Program-made: the position numbers and the translations under genes
Assembly (NCBI GenBank): GCA_024638355.1
Contig: JAHEKO010000185.1
Location: 1 to 7,443 of the forward strand
Source: Acidobacteriota bacterium
GTDB lineage: Bacteria; Acidobacteriota; Thermoanaerobaculia; Multivoradales; JAHEKO01
Reading direction: 5' to 3'
DNA: 7,443 nt
The notes under the pieces: model-generated
Told to the model about the DNA's origin: nothing
The model's database searches: none
Seen by the model: only the letters and a program-made list of their open reading frames with translations
Part shown: one piece after another, positions 5,121 to 7,443 of the stretch
Layout: every line of letters starts with the position of its first letter
How positions within the stretch are numbered: the stretch's first letter is position 1

Positions 5121-6221
5121 ATGAAGAAGCTGTTGAAGATCGTCCTCACGATCGTCGTACTGGGTGCCGCCGCGTTCGGTCTGGTGCGGGCGATGCAGAA
5201 GGGCGACGCCGACGGCGGCGGGCTGACGCTGGTGGCGGTCGAGCGCGGCACCATCGTCGACAAAGCGCTGGCGACCGGCCAGATCGTGCCCGAAGAGGAG
5301 ATCTCGGTGAAGTCGCAGATCTCGGGCATCGTCAAGGACTGCTTCGTCAAGGTCGGCGATCCGGTAAGGGTGGGACAGCCCCTGGTGACGATCATCCCCG
5401 ATCCGACGCCGCTTCAGCTCACCGAGGGCGAGCGCAACGTCGAGCTGGCCGAGGTGACACACAAGCGGGCGCGCGCCGATTTCGAGCGGGAGGAGCGCAT
5501 TTTCGAAGCCGGCCTTTCGGCGCGCGATCAGATGGACGCGGCCCAGGAGGGGTTCGAGCAGACCCGGATCCAGCTCGAGCTGTCGCGGGAGCGGCTGGCC
5601 CTGCTGCGCGAGGGCAAGATCAAGAAGGCCACCGGAGGGGTCGATTCGATCATCCGCGCGCCCGCCGCCGGGACCCTTCTCGAGCGGCTGGTCGATCCCG
5701 GCGATCCGGTCGTGCCGCTGACCACCTTCCAGGAAGGCACGCCGCTGATGACCATCGCCAACATGGAACTGCTGATCTTCAAGGGCACGGTGGACGAGAT
5801 CGACGTCGGTAAGCTCGAAGAGGGGCTGCCGGTGCGGATCGAGATCGGCGCGCTCCCCGCCGCCGCCGTCACCGGCAGGCTGCGGATGATCGCTCCCAAG
5901 GCCAAGGAGGACGAGGGCGCGACCCTCTTCGACGTCGAGGTCGAGATCGAGGACCGCGCCGGCGCCGTGCTGCGCGCCGGCTATTCGGCCAACGCCAACA
6001 TCATCATCCAGGAGAAGGCCGACGTGCACATCCTGCCCGAGCGGCTTCTCCTGTTCGAGGACGACAAGACCTTCGTCGAGGTGGCGGGGGCGGGCCCGGA
6101 GGCCGAGCCCGAGCGGCGCGAGGTGGAGATCGGCTTGAGCGACGGCATTAACGTGGAGATCGTCGCCGGTCTGGAAGAGGGCGACGAGGTGGTGGAGCGG
6201 CCGCCGAAGGAGATCGCTTGA
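5121..6221 (+). CDS. Efflux periplasmic adaptor subunit (HlyD/MacA-type membrane fusion protein)
   Basis: This 366-residue protein has an N-terminal membrane anchor (KKLLKIVLTIVVLGAAAFGLV, residues 2-22) with no lipobox, followed by the adaptor fold. A first half-lipoyl segment (~59-92, containing ISVKSQISGIVKDCFVKVGD) leads to a heptad-like helical hairpin (~98-165). The second half-lipoyl segment (~174-214) contains APAAGTLLERLVDPGD. A beta-barrel (~215-298) and membrane-proximal domain (to ~357, ending in GLEEGDEVV) complete it. In MacAB-TolC-like tripartite pumps this protein bridges the inner-membrane ABC transporter and an outer-membrane channel. The short helical hairpin is typical of MacA-type adaptors. 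The permease gene follows 33 bases later, supporting one transporter operon. The exported substrate cannot be read from the sequence. ATG follows an ACGGGGGAC ribosome-site-like stretch. Confidence 0.9.
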   Translation: MKKLLKIVLTIVVLGAAAFGLVRAMQKGDADGGGLTLVAVERGTIVDKALATGQIVPEEEISVKSQISGIVKDCFVKVGDPVRVGQPLVTIIPDPTPLQLTEGERNVELAEVTHKRARADFEREERIFEAGLSARDQMDAAQEGFEQTRIQLELSRERLALLREGKIKKATGGVDSIIRAPAAGTLLERLVDPGDPVVPLTTFQEGTPLMTIANMELLIFKGTVDEIDVGKLEEGLPVRIEIGALPAAAVTGRLRMIAPKAKEDEGATLFDVEVEIEDRAGAVLRAGYSANANIIIQEKADVHILPERLLLFEDDKTFVEVAGAGPEAEPERREVEIGLSDGINVEIVAGLEEGDEVVERPPKEIA

Positions 6222-6254
6222 TCGGATGGGCCGCGGGAAAGCTGAGGTAGGCGC

Positions 6255-7443
6255 TTGTATCTCCGCAACTATCTCCGGCAGTTCTTCTCCGATCTTCTGA
6301 GCCAGAAGCTGCGGACGTTCCTGACCGTCTTCGGCATCATCTGGGGTACCGCCTCGGTCACCCTGCTGCTCGCCTTCGGCGAAGGCTTTCACCGGCAGAT
6401 CGGGATCAACTTCAAGGGGCTGGGCGAGAACATCGTGATCTGCTGGCCGGTGCGTACCAGCAAGGACTGGCAGGGGCTGCCGCACGGTCGCCGGGTGCGG
6501 GTCACCGACGAGGACATGGAGCTGATCCGGGAGCAGGTGCCGCAGGTGGCGCGGATCAGCGGCGAGCTGTCCGACAGCGGCACCCGGCTGCGCGCGGGCC
6601 GCGAGACGGTCGCGCCCCAGATCGTCGGCGCCAACGTCGAGTTCGCCGCCATGCGCAACATGATCTCCGAGATGGGCGGTCGCTACCTCAACCCGATCGA
6701 CATGGGCAGCAAGCGGCGGGTGGTCTTCATCGGCGACCAGCTCAAGGAGAACCTTTTCGGCGTCGACGAGGCGGTCGGCAAGCACGTCTATTTCGACGGC
6801 GTTCCCTTCCTGGTGGTCGGCGTCATGAAGCGCAAGACCCAGGACTCGAACTACTCGGGCCGCGACGAGGACAAGGCGACGATACCGCTCTCGACCTACC
6901 AGGCGATGTACGGCGAGGAGTACCTCGAGAACTTCGTCTTCCAGGTGGCCGAGATCGAAGACGTCGAAGTCGCCAAGGAGGGCGTGATCGCGACCCTCGC
7001 GCGCAAGTACCGCTTCGATCCCTCCGACAAGGAGGCGGTGCTGATGTGGGACACCACCGAGATGCTGGTGTTCCTCGACGCCTTCTTTCTGGGCTTTCGG
7101 CTCTTCCTCGGCATCGTCGGCGCCCTGACCCTGGTGGTCGGCGGCATCGGCGTCTCGAACATCATGAACGTCGTCGTCGAGGAGCGCACCAAGGAGATCG
7201 GCATCAAGATGGCGCTCGGCGCGAAGCGGCGTTACGTCCTCGGGCAGTTCCTGTTCGAGACGCTACTGATCACCGCCGTCGGCGGCGCGATCGGGCTGGG
7301 CATCGCCTGGTCGATCTGCGCCGTCTTCCCCTCGTTCGGCCTGACCGACTATGTCGGCGACCCGACGATCTCGCCGCAGGTCGCGCTCATCACCACCGCC
7401 ATTCTGGGCTCGATCGGCTTACTCGCCGGCTTCTTCCCGGCCC
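6255..7443 (+). CDS. MacB/FtsX-type ABC transporter permease, partial at the right edge (TTG start)
   Basis: The frame is open from a TTG at 6255 to the window end (396 residues, no stop). An in-frame TGA at 6243-6245 blocks any longer start. TTG is preceded by GAGGTAG at about four bases and begins the protein exactly where the family starts (LYLRNYLRQFFSDLLSQKLRTFLTVFGIIWG). TM1 is ~22-42. A large periplasmic MacB-like domain spans ~45-275. TM2 (~282-306) runs into the FtsX signature GGIGVSNIMNVVVEER-TKEIGIKMALGAKRR (297-326). TM3 is ~332-356 and TM4 begins ~376. The remaining few residues lie beyond the edge. It has no N-terminal ATPase domain, so an ABC ATPase must be encoded separately, probably downstream. 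With the upstream adaptor it forms a MacAB-like exporter or mechanotransmission complex. Lipoprotein-type (LolC/E) function is less likely given the paired HlyD adaptor. Confidence 0.92.
   Translation, partial: MYLRNYLRQFFSDLLSQKLRTFLTVFGIIWGTASVTLLLAFGEGFHRQIGINFKGLGENIVICWPVRTSKDWQGLPHGRRVRVTDEDMELIREQVPQVARISGELSDSGTRLRAGRETVAPQIVGANVEFAAMRNMISEMGGRYLNPIDMGSKRRVVFIGDQLKENLFGVDEAVGKHVYFDGVPFLVVGVMKRKTQDSNYSGRDEDKATIPLSTYQAMYGEEYLENFVFQVAEIEDVEVAKEGVIATLARKYRFDPSDKEAVLMWDTTEMLVFLDAFFLGFRLFLGIVGALTLVVGGIGVSNIMNVVVEERTKEIGIKMALGAKRRYVLGQFLFETLLITAVGGAIGLGIAWSICAVFPSFGLTDYVGDPTISPQVALITTAILGSIGLLAGFFPA

Noticed and set aside
5073..6785. A 570-codon open frame on the minus strand opposite the adaptor and permease genes
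   Set aside because: It has no recognisable domain and is rich in H, D, R, L and G as expected from the complement of GC-rich coding DNA. The plus-strand genes have clear family signatures.

Overview
The window is GC-rich bacterial chromosome. Its gene content is a GspG-like pseudopilin, a sigma-54 activator, sulfur-relay proteins and a MacA/MacB-type exporter. This gene mix and protein style would suit Acidobacteriota (Thermoanaerobaculia-like) or a delta-proteobacterial relative. That placement is a guess from gene flavour, not from a marker gene. There are no RNA genes, insertion sequences, CRISPR arrays or integration scars that I can see.

Layout. (1) Bases 3-410, plus strand: the C-terminal end of a secreted or glycosidase-type protein, with its start outside the window. 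(2) Bases 466-1011, minus strand: a type II secretion/type IV pilin-like pseudopilin, convergent with gene 1. (3) Bases 1012-1261: a 250-base divergent intergenic region. It carries a good -24/-12 (sigma-54) promoter match pointing at the pseudopilin, TGTC half-sites upstream of it and A/T tracts between. (4) Bases 1262-2665: a PAS-AAA+-Fis sigma-54 activator. (5) Bases 2666-2843: an intergenic region with a perfect 10-bp inverted repeat, about 110 bases upstream of the start predicted from a second -24/-12 promoter. (6) Bases 2844-4971: a tight three-gene operon of a sulfide:quinone-oxidoreductase-like flavoprotein, a DsrC/TusE-family protein with only the C-terminal catalytic cysteine, and a DsrE-superfamily protein. 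It ends in two tandem hairpins. (7) Bases 5121-7443: an efflux adaptor (HlyD/MacA type) followed by a MacB/FtsX-type permease that starts at TTG and runs off the window. No stretch longer than 300 bases lacks a gene.

How it fits together. The central unit looks like a self-contained sigma-54-controlled sulfur-relay module. A cytoplasmic PAS sensor-activator with an intact GAFTGA loop sits directly upstream of an operon whose promoter has the -24/-12 spacing and an enhancer-like palindrome. The operon could oxidise sulfide or a related sulfane-sulfur species at the membrane and hand persulfide sulfur to the DsrC-like and DsrE-like carriers. No DsrAB, TusA, rhodanese or Hdr-like gene lies in the window, so the final sulfur acceptor is unknown. 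The activator is flanked on both sides by sigma-54 promoter matches, so it may also influence the pseudopilin gene. The exporter genes downstream appear to be a separate transcription unit.
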